From Paraspadella gotoi (Eukaryota > Chaetognatha), in contig CM119265.1 in NCBI GenBank assembly GCA_051294375.1, positions 11,223,818-11,287,817 on the forward strand: 64,000 nt of DNA, in the 5' to 3' direction. Positions 22,214 through 33,142 of the stretch are shown here, piece by piece; the first letter of the stretch is position 1; each line of letters opens with the position of its first letter. The notes under the pieces were generated by a model. It did not search any database, had not been told where the DNA came from, and saw nothing but the letters and a program-made list of their open reading frames with translations. A program made the translations under genes and the position numbers.

Positions 22214-23640
22214 ATGACGAAGGAGTTGGGGCGCATCCTCACTCCGCTCGTTGGTAATCAACACCACCTCCGGAACTCTGTTGATCTGACGGAAAAGCTG
22301 CAGCATATTATAGTGCCCGATACTCATCTCTTGGTCTCATGTGATTTAAAGAGCATGTTTACAAATATTCCCCAAGAATTGGCGTTACAATCAGCAGAAC
22401 GCCGCTTGAGGGAAGACCGGCAATTACACGAGCGTACGACAATCCAATTGGATGACATCATGGCACTGCTACGGCTCGACCTGGAACTGGCGTACTTCAG
22501 GTTCGATGGACAGTACTAAGCCCAGCCTGGTGGCTTAGGGATGGGCAAGTCGACATCAAGTCCTCTGGCAGATTTCTATATGGAGGACTGAGGTGGAAGC
22601 TTTGTCCTCTTTTCGATCGTTGCATGGGGCAGAGTCAATCCTCTTCTGGTATCGGAAAGCAGACGATACCATCCTGGCCGTGAGACGAGACCTCATTGAG
22701 GATCTCCTGAATCACCTGAATGGGATTCATGTGAGTATTAAGTGGACATGTGAGAAAGAGGAGAATGGGTCAATTCCAATGCTCGATGTGCTTATACAGC
22801 GCAAAGAGGGCGGCTCATTGGAATTTTCAGTATATCGCAAACCGACGCACACAGACCAATACATTCCCTTTGACTCTCATGCGCCCTTATCTCACAAGCT
22901 TGCCACGGTCAGGTCCCTTACCAGGAGAGCAGCATTGATTCCGTCGACCCCGAGCTTCAGGCCGCCGAGCTTGAGCACGTCAAAAGAGCCTTGGCCATCA
23001 ATGGTTACCCATTGTGGGCCTTCGAGAGGGCTAGGTACCGGCCGTGTCTGGTTGAGGGCAGTGGCCACCTAGGGGCTGCCCAAGTAGCCGCTGATGCAGT
23101 TTCTACCTCCGTCCCCAGGAGGCAGAAAGGGAGCTTGCTGCTGAAGTGCCTACCGCGCCACCACAGCGCAATTGGAAGATAAGCAGAAGCGCCCAAAGAA
23201 CGTGGGTCACTTGTCCCTCCCCTACCACCAGGGGATCACTGAGTCATTGGTGCGGGTGCTAGCAAAGCAGGGGATCTCCACCTCAGTGACGGCCCGCGGC
23301 TCTCTGCGTGAGCTATTGGTGAAACCGAAAGATAAAATCCCCAGACCGAAAACATCAGGAGCCGTCTATTGGGCGGCCTGTGCAGGGGCGGGCAACCAAG
23401 CTTGCACAGCAGCATACGTGGGCGAGACAGGAAAGTCTCTAACAGACCGATTCCAGCAGCATACGAGACCCTATCGTGACGCTAGAGGCCACTACCTATC
23501 TGCTATAGCCGAACACACGGCTAATACTGGCCATCTATTCAGAGAATCAGACTGTCTCGTGCTGTCCCATGACCCAAGCTGGTTTTCAAGAGGTATTAGA
23601 GAGGCAATCTACATCAAAGCCCTCGAGCCTCTTTGAACCG
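22214..23640 (+). pseudogene. Penelope-like RT/GIY-YIG reading frame, disrupted
   Basis: Pieces: 22,214-22,520 (VSCDLKSMFTNIPQELAL, an RT palm motif), a stop at about 22,518 within the FDGQY...GMG...LADFYMED region, 22,593-23,072 (FWYRKADDTIL, the catalytic box region, then PMLDVLIQR and YRKPTHTDQYI), and 23,172-23,636 ([42 protein letters not shown], a GIY-YIG nuclease domain). The expected aromatic-x-D-D box reads KADD, so its first aromatic residue is lost. Frame changes occur near 22,520 and 22,930-23,170. A normal Penelope protein would be several hundred residues longer at the amino end. The copy is dead as read. Confidence 0.85.
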
Positions 23641-24630
23641 TGATGGAGGACGATTCGATCTCCCTCCAAGCTATGATTCGCTTATCAAAAGCGTGGTGGA
23701 GGCCCCGTCTCCACCACGTCGCACAATGATTCCCCATCTCCACTCAACGAGATAGGCGGAGACCCTTGCGCAGGCAATGGGCAGACGATACCTCTCCTTC
23801 AACTGCAGCAACTCATTCCCTTCCTCTGTGGACTGAGCGCCGCCCAAAGCGACGGCTGCAGGAGGAAGGGGGGGAGGCCACCACTCCTGTCGCGAAAGTG
23901 GCAAGAATGGACAGCCGCCCACCTCGCCAGCAGGCAAGAAGAGGGCAGTCGGCAGGCGTACCAGGCCAGAGAGACATCCGAGTAGCCTTTGGTTTCTTCC
24001 CGCAAGGAAGTCTTCCCAGCTCTGCACTAGTAGGCTCCACCAACCTGTCCTCTCAGCCAATGACACACCAATGACCCGACCTTATCAATCTAGCCTTTCA
24101 TTTGTTCATAACCAAGGGGGGCCAGCTCATTTTTGAGCTCTTTCTTATTACTTGAAATTTCCCTTTTCCTAATTACTTAGCTATCCCTCACTAACAATAA
24201 ATATTTCACATTTCTGAACTTCTATTTTATTTCACTAATTTATTACTGTAGCTAATTGTTGATATTATTCATTATTAAGTTTACTAAATTTTAACATTGT
24301 TGTACATTTCATAATGTTCTGGCGACTCGAGTTGACCTCGGTCAACCAGATGACCGTCGTCACAAAGAATCCTTTTCACCGAACTACCGTGAGACCTCAG
24401 ACGACGAAATTTGGTAAACTTAATATATTTTCAGGCACTTCTCTCTCTCTCTCTCTCTCCATTTCAATTTCTTTTTCACAAACTATCTCTGTCCTCAGCT
24501 TCACCTGTCCCTAATAAAAAACTGAACACTATCCTTTCTCAAACTCTGTGTTGGAAACTTTGCTCTGTCTCTCTCTCTCTCTCTCTCTTTCTTTATGCAC
24601 AAAATTCTCTTCAAATTCACAAATTGAATT

Positions 24631-24670
24631 GGCGCTGAAGAAGACTCGTATGTGAGTCGAAACATGTCCG
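24631..24670 (+). ncRNA. Hammerhead ribozyme-like motif (right Penelope arm)
   Basis: CTGAAGA, stem GACTC-GTATGT-GAGTC, GAAAC, ATGTCC on the plus strand: the mirror copy of the one in the left arm, located just before the element's 3' end. Confidence 0.65.
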
Positions 24671-25037
24671 TTTCACTATGAAATAAAAATCGTTGTTAAA
24701 TCTCTGCATAATTTATCATAATTCTATGTTCTGACATGATATAATTAGTGCCCGACAATATCGAGGGGACGGACTGACGGACCGACAAAGTGAATTATAG
24801 AGTCGGGATCTGCTGATAAGCAGATCCGACTAAAAATTGAATTAGGTTGAACTCGTAAAATTAGGCATCGCATTCGTGCATGTCATCATTTTGCTATCGC
24901 AACATCGGGTTTTTATTTATTTTTTTTACTCAGGGGCTGCGTCTGCTGATCAGTTTATTTTTTGACAATGAAACTGTAACTTTAATTTTCTCGGTACTTT
25001 ATTATTTTTTTAATTGACATCGCAAAATAGAATTTTT

Positions 25038-27770
25038 TTTAGTCGGATCTGCTTATCAGCAGATCTCGACTCTCTAACTCACTTTGTCGGTCCGTCGGTC
25101 CGCCCCCTCAATATTGTCGGGCACACACTTATATCATGTCAGAACATCGAATTATGATAAATTATGCCAAAAAAATGTCCGTCTGTCTCTCCGTCGTCCC
25201 TGTCCGTCCGTCTGTCCGTCCGTCCGTCCTGTCCGTCCGTCCGTCCTGTCCGTCCGTCCGTCCGTTCCGTCCGTCCGTCGGTCCGTCGTCGGTGTCGTCC
25301 GTCCGTCCGTCCCGATCCGTCCACTTAGAAAAAAAACACCAATTACTCGTGATTGGATGGATGGATTTAAATGAATTTTGTGTGAGGATAGGAGTAAGTG
25401 TGTGATTGAGCTGGATATGAAGTTTCGATGGAATCGTCCGAGTGGAAATGAGTTTAAATGGAAAAAAACAAAAAAAATATATTCACTATTTGAACACCAA
25501 TTGCTCATGAGTGGATGGGCTGATTGACCTGGATTTTGATGTGGGTGGAAAGTGTGTGATTGAACAGGAAATCAAGTTTCGATGGAATAGTTTGAGTGGA
25601 ATGAGTTTAAATTGAAAAAAACAAAAAACCTGTTTTACTAATGATTATGCTTCTTTTTCCTTTTATATTAAATGTATATGCAGGATGTATTAATAAATCA
25701 AATAATTAATCAGTTAATTAATCAATTAGTAAATAAATTAATCAATAATTAATTAATTAGTTAATCAATCCGTCCATCCGCCATCTTAGCAAAAAGCTCC
25801 CGAGAGGATTTGGCTGCCGTCCAATTCTCCTCTTCTCTTCTTCTTCTTTCCTCTTCCTGCCCCTCAGTATATTTTGTCTAGCGATACATTCTCTCGTTTT
25901 CTACTCTTCGCGAAATACCCATTACTTTTTCCCTCTATTTCTTCACGCCTTCAATACCCCATCAAGGCTCCAATAACTCGCTGATTGGGCTGGGTTGGAT
26001 AGAATTAATATTTGTGTGTGAGTAGGAAAGGTGTGATAAAGTGGATATAAAGTTTCGACGGAATCGTGTGAGTGAAACTGTTTAAATGGAAAAAACATAA
26101 GTCGAATTTACAAATCTTTTACTTATTTTAACCAATAATACTCTAATTAATCATAATTGGATAGATAGATGAGTTGAAATTTTGTGTGTGGGTAGGAAAA
26201 TGGTGTGACGAAGCTGTATAGTTCATGGAAATACCAGTGGAAATATTTTAATGAAATATGAGTCACATTTACTTGAATTGTTTTATTTATTTTAAACCCA
26301 TGATAGATTGACGAATGAAATTTTTCCAGTGATGGAGAAAGCTAATATAAAGTTTGACGGGATGCAAGTTGAAAAAATGATGCAAGTTGAAAAAATGATG
26401 CAAGTTAAAAAAATCTTAAAAGCATAAGGATCGTCGCTATTGCATAAAAAAGAGAGAGAGAGAGAAAGAGAGAGTGAGAGAGAGAGTGAGGAGAAAGAAG
26501 AGAGTGAGAGGAGAGAGAGAGAGTGGAGAGAGAGAGAGAGAAGGAGACATAAAATAAAAAAATCTTAAAAACTCAAGATCGAGCCAGAGCCCACTATCAA
26601 AAGAAAATTATGAAAAAACCCAGGAAAAAAACGAATGAATCAATGCGCTAAACGAATTATTGATGTAATACGTAATTGATTGTAGGTTAATACTCAAATA
26701 TGATTGAATTGTAATAATAATTATTATGTATAGGAATTTATATATTCATTCGATGATAATCAATTATTGATGCGATGATAGTCATTCACTGCTGTGATGA
26801 TAGTCATTCACTGATGCGATGATTGTCATTCATTGATGCGATGAATTGTCATTCATTGATGCGATGATAGTCAATAAAACAAACAAATGCGTGTATGAGT
26901 GAAAAGGAGAGAGAGAGAGAGAGAGAGAAAGTAGAGAGGAAGAGAGAGAGACAGAGAAAAAAGAGAATAAATCCACGAAAATCTCGGATGAAAATATGGG
27001 CATTTTGTATTGAAAAAAAGCGCGAATAAATGGTAATAATAAAAAGTTTTTTAGAAGGAAAAAAATAATCAGAATTTTTCAAAAAACAAACGATCACGCA
27101 GGAGATCGACAGAGAGGGACAGACACACACAGAGAGAAAAAGATGAGAGAGAGACAGCCGCTGCAGAGAAAAGAGAGAGAGAAGAGCGATATATAATAAA
27201 AGAGAGAGAGAGAGGAGAGAGAAGCTCTACAGCCCCTTTACTCGTTAAAAGAATCAGCAGTACCTATGGCGCCGACATAGCGTGAGCTCTTCTCTACCCT
27301 AAGGCCCCGGGTTCACACCCTGTTCGCGGCATCGTTTTTTACATTAGTGAGCCCACATTATATCTAAAATTTTTTTTAAAAAAAAAAAAGAGAGAGAGAG
27401 AGAGAGAGAAAGAAGCTGGACCAGACGCTGCAGAGCCCGGAACTCGTTTTTAGACAAATCAGAGAAGCAGTGACGGAGAAAAAGAGAGAGAGGAGAGAGC
27501 GACATATATTTAAAAGAAAGACGAGAGAGCGACATATAATTAAACGTTTTGTTTTTAAATAAAACATAAACAAATACGAATATTGATATGAAACATGAGA
27601 ATTTTAAAGATCTTGATCTTAGAAGCCATATATGAAATTTTCAACTCCCTATGATATCACACTTTCAGAAGCCATGATTGCAAAAAAGCGTGACCGAAAG
27701 CTAAACCAAATCAAACATCTATCTCGATAATAAGAGGATATTGTTTGTTTTGATTAAAAATGTAAACAAA
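25038..27770 (+). mobile_element. Long HINE-like element (2.7 kb) with ACGG/GTCC microsatellite
   Basis: Starts AGTCGGATCTGCTTATCAGC, followed by an expanded (GTCC)n run (25,185-25,320). It then has repeated 'gaatcgtgtgagtggaaa' modules, GA tracts, a minisatellite (26,640-26,880) and a tRNA-like segment (27,271-27,330). Nearly the whole unit recurs inverted at 59,493-62,285. The right end is not clean: it runs into 27,730-27,800 without the usual GTAGGCAGATCCGACATTG end. Frames with runs of VRPSVRPS are microsatellite translation, not protein. Confidence 0.6.
27271..27330 (+). mobile_element. tRNA-derived SINE head
   Basis: GCCGACATAGCGTGAGCTC (A-box-like), then GGGTTCACACCC (B-box-like) and TGTTCGCGGC, whose GCGGC can pair with the initial GCCG. 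The better-preserved inverted copy at 60,135-60,199 has GGTTCGCGCCC. Followed by a T/A-rich and GA-rich tail. Confidence 0.45.
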
Positions 27771-27799
27771 ACATTTAATAACTGTCCTGATCAATTTTA

Positions 27800-28035
27800 A
27801 GAATCATTTTTTAAAAAAAATATAGCTTTTTCTTATTTTTTACCCACTTAATGAAGGAAATTTTTAATTTTTAACATTTATTGGATTAGTACTAGTATAA
27901 ATATGGCCTACTGCGTGAATTGTAAAATTTATTATAAATTTTTTTATTACATAAATGTTCATTAGTATAATATTGTTCGTTCCTCACTTTTAGATTTTTA
28001 ATTAAAATTAAATTTAGAAATTTTACTACGCCTTA
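27800..28035. mobile_element. Truncated TAAGGCGTAGT-type MITE
   Basis: Carries the 'cacttaatgaagg ... gttcgttcctcac' half and the ACTACGCCTTA terminus of the MITE described at 16,745; the other half is missing. Confidence 0.7.
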
Positions 28036-28915
28036 GTATACAATGATAAGTTTGATCCAGCTCTTTAGATGTAAAATGGTGCTGATTTCCTCAGGAACTT
28101 TTTTTGTTACTTGGTTACAAGGTAAGATCAGAATCTTCTTTTACAAAAGATGGATCAATATCGGAAATGATCTGACGAAACATCAAAACATCAAAAATAC
28201 AATAATTATTTCGTCGTAAGCACAGTAAAAATTCGGCGTCCGATTCCCGATCTTCCACCAATTTTGTTGAATCATGGAGAACCAAAGCATCTTCAGCAGA
28301 GTCGAAACATGTCCTTAGAAACTGTTAAACAAATTGTTATTCAAAAACGAATTTTTCGTTACACTCCTTAAACACACAAACAACAAAAAGAAAGATCGAA
28401 TAGAATAAATAAAAAATAAAGTCAAAATAATAATAATAATAATAATCGTTAGAGAAAACAAAGTTTTTTATTTTTGTTACAAACAACGATTTTTGTATTA
28501 ACAGGACAAGTTTTGGCTTTAGTGCGCTTTTGCACTAAAGCCAAAACATGTCCTGTTTTTATGTCTAATATAAAAATCGTTGTTTGTAATAAAAATAGAA
28601 AACTTTTTCTCTAACGTCTAACCACAATTAAAAAGTAAAGGATTAAACCATGTATAAGTCGTTAAAAGGATATAAATTTATGAAATTGGTACAACCAATA
28701 TAAAAATTATACATTCATTTAATAAATAAGCTATCTTGTCCCTGACTTTGGACAGGCTTTGGTGGTTTAAGGCCTCCATCACACTTACAAGATAATAACA
28801 TAGCAGGTTTCTGCAAGCTTTCAATCAAGACTCTCTCACAGTCTTATTTATTCACTCCCAGTGAACCTGGCTTCCCTATCAATTCCTTTCTTTTTGTTGC
28901 GTATTAAAAAAAAAC
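28036..28915. other. AT-rich non-coding DNA with a long hairpin at 28,449-28,617
   Basis: 28,449-28,617 is a near-perfect inverted repeat of about 80-bp arms centred on 'agtgcgcttttgcact'. The arms include the Penelope-type end phrase 'aacaacgattttt' and a degenerate hammerhead-like AAAACATGTCC. Another hammerhead remnant (GAGTCGAAACATGTCC) lies at 28,300-28,316. The rest shows no exon. Confidence 0.55.
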
Positions 28916-29262
28916 AGATTTTTGTGTTTACATTAATTTTAATGACGTACATGTTTCGGCTCTTCTTTGAGTCTTCATCAGCGTTTTGCCAATCAACAAA
29001 TTGCTCTCTTTAACATTATTTTTGGAGAAAGAGAAAGAAAGAAAAAGAGAGAGCTTCCAACAAAGAATTGAGGAAGGACAGTGGTCAGATGTAAGGACAG
29101 GGAAGAAGAGATATTGGTTGAAACTTGAAAGGTGAAATTTTTTTGAGAGTAAACAGAGGTAGAGAAAATATTTATATTTGGCAATGTTGATTGGCAAAAC
29201 AATGATGAAGACTCTCAAAGACGACTATTAAACTCATTAAAATCGTTGTAAACACAAAAATC
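28916..29262 (-). mobile_element. Small Penelope-derived unit with hammerhead-like motif
   Basis: Ends are inverted: 'gatttttgtgtttac' at the left and 'gtaaacacaaaaatc' at the right. A hammerhead-like core on the minus strand (28,946-28,985) has CTGATGA, a stem GACTC/GAGCC with one mismatch, and GAAAC. The mirrored site near 29,200 has lost the core (ATGATGA). A GA tract separates them. Confidence 0.6.
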
Positions 29263-29486
29263 TTTTTTTTTCTAAGGATACAACTAAAATAATAGCGAAC
29301 AATAATTAGTTTTATTCAAAATTATCATTGTAACATTTAGCTTGATTAACATTTACATTAGATTTTTATTAATTATTTTAACTAATTAAGTATTTCATAT
29401 TGTTTTTCTCACATATTACTATCTAATTTTATCTATTTTTGTTTTTTAATTTTTGTCTATTGAAAGAAAATTACATGAAATTACAT

Positions 29487-30093
29487 TAGAGACAGTTTGA
29501 GTTTAGTTTTGACAACGATTTTTATTTAATTCAAAACAGACATGTTTCGGCTTCATTTCAAGCCTTCATCAGCGTTAGTGAACTTGAAAAATATTTTTGT
29601 GTAAAGGAAGAGAGAAAGAGAGATAAACAGAGAGAGAGAGAGAGGGCAAAGTTTCCAACACAGAGTTTAGAAAGGACAGTGGTCAATTGGTGAGGACAGG
29701 CTGAAGTTGAGAAAAGACAGAGTAAGTTGTGAAAAGAAGTGAAATGGTGAAAAAGAGAGAGAGAAAACAGTACAAAATCTTTACATTGTGTAATGTATAA
29801 CAATAAGAAAAGTTTTAAACTGATGAATATTAGTAAAATATAACAATTAATCTACTTAATAATTAGTGAGAATGAAACAGGAAATTTGAAATTGAAAGGA
29901 TAGATTTGAGAGATGAGTTAATAAGTAATAAAGTGAAATTGAAGAGTAAAGATAGAGCTCAAAATGAGCTGGCCCCCCTTGGCATGGGCAAATGAGAGGC
30001 ATGATCGATGAATTAAATAAAAATCGTTGTCAAAACTAAACTCAAACTGTCTCTTATCGTCCCAAACAACGAAAAGAAAGGATTTATATCACA
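29487..30093 (-). mobile_element. 5'-truncated Penelope-like element (TSD ATGAAATTACAT)
   Basis: Bounded by 12-bp ATGAAATTACAT at 29,475-29,486 and 30,094-30,105. It contains the conserved 3' region of the Penelope family (GAGCTCAAAATGAGCTGG near 29,955), a GA microsatellite and a hammerhead-like motif at 29,537-29,574 (CTGATGA, perfect stem GGCTT/AAGCC, GAAAC). About 40 bp at each end are inverted copies. Confidence 0.75.
29537..29574 (-). ncRNA. Hammerhead ribozyme-like motif
   Basis: Canonical CTGATGA and GAAAC boxes around a five-pair stem II with loop GAAAT. The core is fully conserved in this copy. Confidence 0.7.
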
Positions 30094-30269
30094 ATGAAAT
30101 TACATAAAAATGACCCGAAGTCACGTGACTTTGGCGCTTTTGATCTACCCTGTAGTGATTCTTTCAAATATCTTATTTGGGTACAATTGATAGCCCTTGA
30201 GCAGACAAACCGATACATAACGTCATTTCGGGTATAAGAACACTTTTTTTACAATTTATTAAATAGTAT

Positions 30270-30830
30270 ATTTGGTTATCATCGCATCAATATTTGGTTA
30301 TCATCATATCAATATTTGGTTATCATCGCATCAATATTTGGTTATAATAATCAATAATCAATTATTATTATATCAATCAATCAATCAAATACTATTACAT
30401 CAATCAATCAATTATTATTACATTAATCAATCAATTACTATTACATCAATCAATTGCAATTATATCAATTAATCAATTACTATTACATCAATCAATCAAT
30501 TATTATTATATCAATCAATTATTATTACATCAATCAATCAAATCAATTACTATTACATCAATCAATCAAATCAATTACTATTACATCATTCAATCAAACC
30601 AATTACTATTATATCAATCAATCAAATCAATTACTATTATATTAATCAATCAAATCAATTATTATTATATCAATCAATCAAACCAATTATTATTATATCA
30701 ATCGATCAAATTAATTATTATTATATCAATCAATCAAATTAATTATTATTATATCAATCAATCGAATCAATTACTATTACATCAATCAATCAAATCAATT
30801 ACTATTACATTAATAATTCGTTATTGCATC
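30270..30830 (+). repeat. Minisatellite in the intron before ARFGEF block C
   Basis: 'ggttatcatcgcatcaatat' units followed by 'attactattacatcaatcaa' units; same family as 1,165-1,690 in the opposite orientation. The strand matches the array at 51.81-51.99 kb, just after ARFGEF block B. Confidence 0.85.
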
Positions 30831-30926
30831 AATCATTCGGGGTTTTTTTTTCGGATTTTTTCATTAATTTTCATCGATAGTAACGTCTGGCGAGATCACT
30901 ATACTTTAAGATTTTTTCGTTTTCAG

Positions 30927-32236
30927 AATCTTCGACAACATGAAGTTGCCCGAGGCTGTGAGCGAGAAGGCTGAGTGGATGACAACGACATGCAACCACG
31001 CCCTCTATGCCATCGTCGACGTCTTCACGCAGTACTACGATGTCTTGCAGCATTTTCTTTTGCCAGGTCAGTCTCACTATTTCTACAGAGCTCTTCGAAC
31101 GGGGTTTTGTTTTAACGCTGTTTAACACGCTCATTCCGCCACAGGGAAATCCTATGGTAAGTCGTAACGATCACTCCGTTTTTCGTGAAATGGCTTTCGC
31201 AAGCGAAAAAAGGTCGCCCGGTATTAATCGGCGATTACTAATTGGGGCGGCGAATGGTGTGTCGCTTGAAACGCGTCACGCTTTTTAAAAATTAATATCT
31301 CCCCTCTCCCTCTTGAGTAGGGAATATAATTCGAATGTTGCATTTTTATTCGTAAGCCTTTTTTTTATTCACGGCGGTATTGTGTGGTTAGATTTTAGAA
31401 AAAAAATTTCGTCGAATTGCTTTGGAGTTTTAAATGTTCTTTTCTTTTTCTCTTTCATTTCCTTTTTACCCCTGATCCACCATCGACCCTCTGAAGATAT
31501 GTTTACCCAACTTCATTGGTGCGTTCAGCAAGACAACGAGCAACTGGCGCGATCCGGCATTAACTGCCTGGAAACTCTGCTCATTCTCAACGGTGAACGA
31601 TCTGTTTACATTTATTCTGACTACGGTTTCTTAGCTGTCCTTTTTTGACTCATTTTCTCCTTAACCAGGTATGAAGTTCTCCCCTCAAGTTTGGGACAAG
31701 ACTGTCAACTGTATTGTGGACGTTTTCGAGTCAACTGTTCCGCATCATCTGCTGACTTGGAAGCCGGAGCACAGTCAGATAGGTCAGTGTTTTTTCCCCG
31801 TTATTGAGTGAAGAATTATGATAAATAATCGCGTAATGATCTTTAATTTCGTCCCTCCCAGTTACGTCTCAATCGCAGCCGGATATAAGCGACGGCGAAC
31901 GCGTTAACGTCAAGTTGGAGAAAAAAACGAGCTTCAACGGCTCCTTCGAACACGTCCGTTTTTTCGCTTTGTTTTTACTTTAAACTTCTTCTTATCTCAT
32001 ATTCCTTCATATCTCTATTTCTAAACAGGAACCCGACAGTAAAGACCACAAGTTTCCGCGCCTCATGAAATTTCCTCCCGACAAAGAGCGGTTGTTTTAT
32101 TCTTTGCTCATTAAATGCGTCGTGCAACTCGAGATCATCCAAACCATCGACAACGTGGTATTCTACCCAGCGACGAGCAAGAAAGAGGACGCGGAAAACA
32201 TGGCCGCCGCTGCGCAAGCGCTCTCTTGCACTCCGG
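30927..32236 (+). CDS. ARFGEF1/2: ARFGEF (BIG1/BIG2) block C: HDS2-HDS3 region, 5 exons
   Basis: Exons 30,927-31,066; 31,497-31,592; 31,669-31,782; 31,862-31,953; 32,029-32,236, all AG/GT and in phase. Diagnostic stretches: [56 protein letters not shown] and [18 protein letters not shown], then [18 protein letters not shown]. These match the animal BIG1/BIG2 HDS region, which supports Golgi membrane recruitment and autoregulation. Exon 1 opens with an A that completes the AG|A arginine codon left by block B exon 9 at 51,289, and exon 5 leaves the G that block D (19,563) completes. The acidic/serine linker in exon 4 is short compared with the vertebrate linker. There is no frameshift. Confidence 0.95.
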
Positions 32237-32494
32237 GTGATTGGGGGGAGATTGGGAAAATCAGGGATGTGGAGCTGGAGCCGCCGGAGCCGAGCTTTTT
32301 TGCTGGAGCCGGAGCCAGAAATTTTATCTGGCCGGAGTCAGAGCCGGAGCCGAAATAAAAATGCTAGGCTCCAGCTCCATAAAAATGAAATAAGATTATA
32401 AATATTAAATTTAAAAAAAATATTTAAAAAAATATAATACTAATTATCGTCGCAATCGTTTGTAACGATTTTGCTGTGGTTTTGCACATAAGTG

Positions 32495-32525
<31 letters not shown>

Positions 32526-32759
32526 TCCAAATTATAGATCTCCTTTTTCATGATTAAATTTGGGTGTATGAAGCTGAAAATTTATATATGTCCTTGGTAT
32601 ATCCTTTCTTTTCGTTGTTGTATAGAGATTTACAAGGAAATTTGAATTGTTACAACGATTTTATTATTAATAAGTTTCAGACATGTTTCGACTCAGACAT
32701 TTTCGAGTCTTCATCAGCGCTTTTGACAGTTGTGAATAATGGGACAATTTGTGAGTTAA

Positions 32760-32800
<41 letters not shown>

Positions 32801-33140
32801 CAGTCCTTAAAATTGGGTGAGGACAGTTATTAAATATGTTTTGTTTACATTTTATCAAAAGAAACAAATATGCTCTATTTTATTTTTATGTCTCCTCTCT
32901 CTTTCTCCTATAATTATATGTAGCTATCTCTCTCTCTCTTTTCCCCAGTGCTGATTCATCGAAGAAAAACGAGTCTGCAGCTGGCTCTGCAGGGGCTTTC
33001 TTTCTTTTTCTCTCTTTTCTCCTGCTGCTTCTGCTGCTGCCTTTTTATGATTTTTTTTTTTTCTGGCTGCTTCTGCTGCTGCCGATGCTGATTCGTCCGA
33101 AAACGATTTGGCTTCTCTCTCTCTCTCTGCGTTTTTATTA
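32237..33140. repeat. GGAGCC and GTC simple repeats, Penelope fragment, CT-rich repeat
   Basis: 32,255-32,380 is rich in GGAGCCGGAGCC-type units and 32,495-32,525 is (GTC)n. 32,650-32,830 is a Penelope arm fragment with a hammerhead-like motif. 32,930-33,130 is a CTGCTGCTTCTGCTGC-rich repeat that recurs at 63,710-63,890. No exon seen. Confidence 0.7.
32678..32720 (-). ncRNA. Hammerhead ribozyme-like motif
   Basis: CTGATGA, perfect five-pair stem GACTC/GAGTC with a ten-base loop, GAAAC, ATGTCTG on the minus strand. The flanking 'ttgttacaacgattttatt' is the Penelope 3' end. Confidence 0.68.
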
Positions 33141-33142
33141 AA

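Larger units (their letters stand above)
21681..24705 (+). mobile_element. Penelope-like retroelement (RT + GIY-YIG) with inverted terminal arms
   Basis: A 3,025-bp insertion bounded by the 14-bp duplication GCATAATTTATCAT (21,667-21,680 and 24,706-24,719). About 470 bp at the left (21,734-22,203) recurs inverted at the right (24,125-24,705), each arm with a GA/CT microsatellite and a hammerhead-like motif. The centre encodes a broken reverse transcriptase and a GIY-YIG endonuclease domain in the plus direction. The RT lacks its amino part, so the element is 5'-truncated and flanked by an inverted arm, a known Penelope configuration. Confidence 0.88.
21065..24838 (-). mobile_element. HINE-like element split by a Penelope-like insertion
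   Basis: Left end ACAAGTTTGAGCAAACAATG then TCGGATCTGCC at 21,068; right end is the hairpin GGATCTGCTGATAAGCAGAT then CCGACTAAAA at about 24,805-24,838. An ACGG run (GGACGGACGGATGGACGGAC) lies near 21,640. Removing the insertion at 21,681-24,705 restores 'gcataatttatcataattc', the phrase found uninterrupted in other copies. Non-autonomous: no helicase seen. Confidence 0.7.

Noticed and set aside
25084-25508. Frames rich in VRPSVRPS or DGRTDGRT as a repeat protein
   Set aside because: They are translations of the GTCC/ACGG microsatellite inside a HINE-like repeat.
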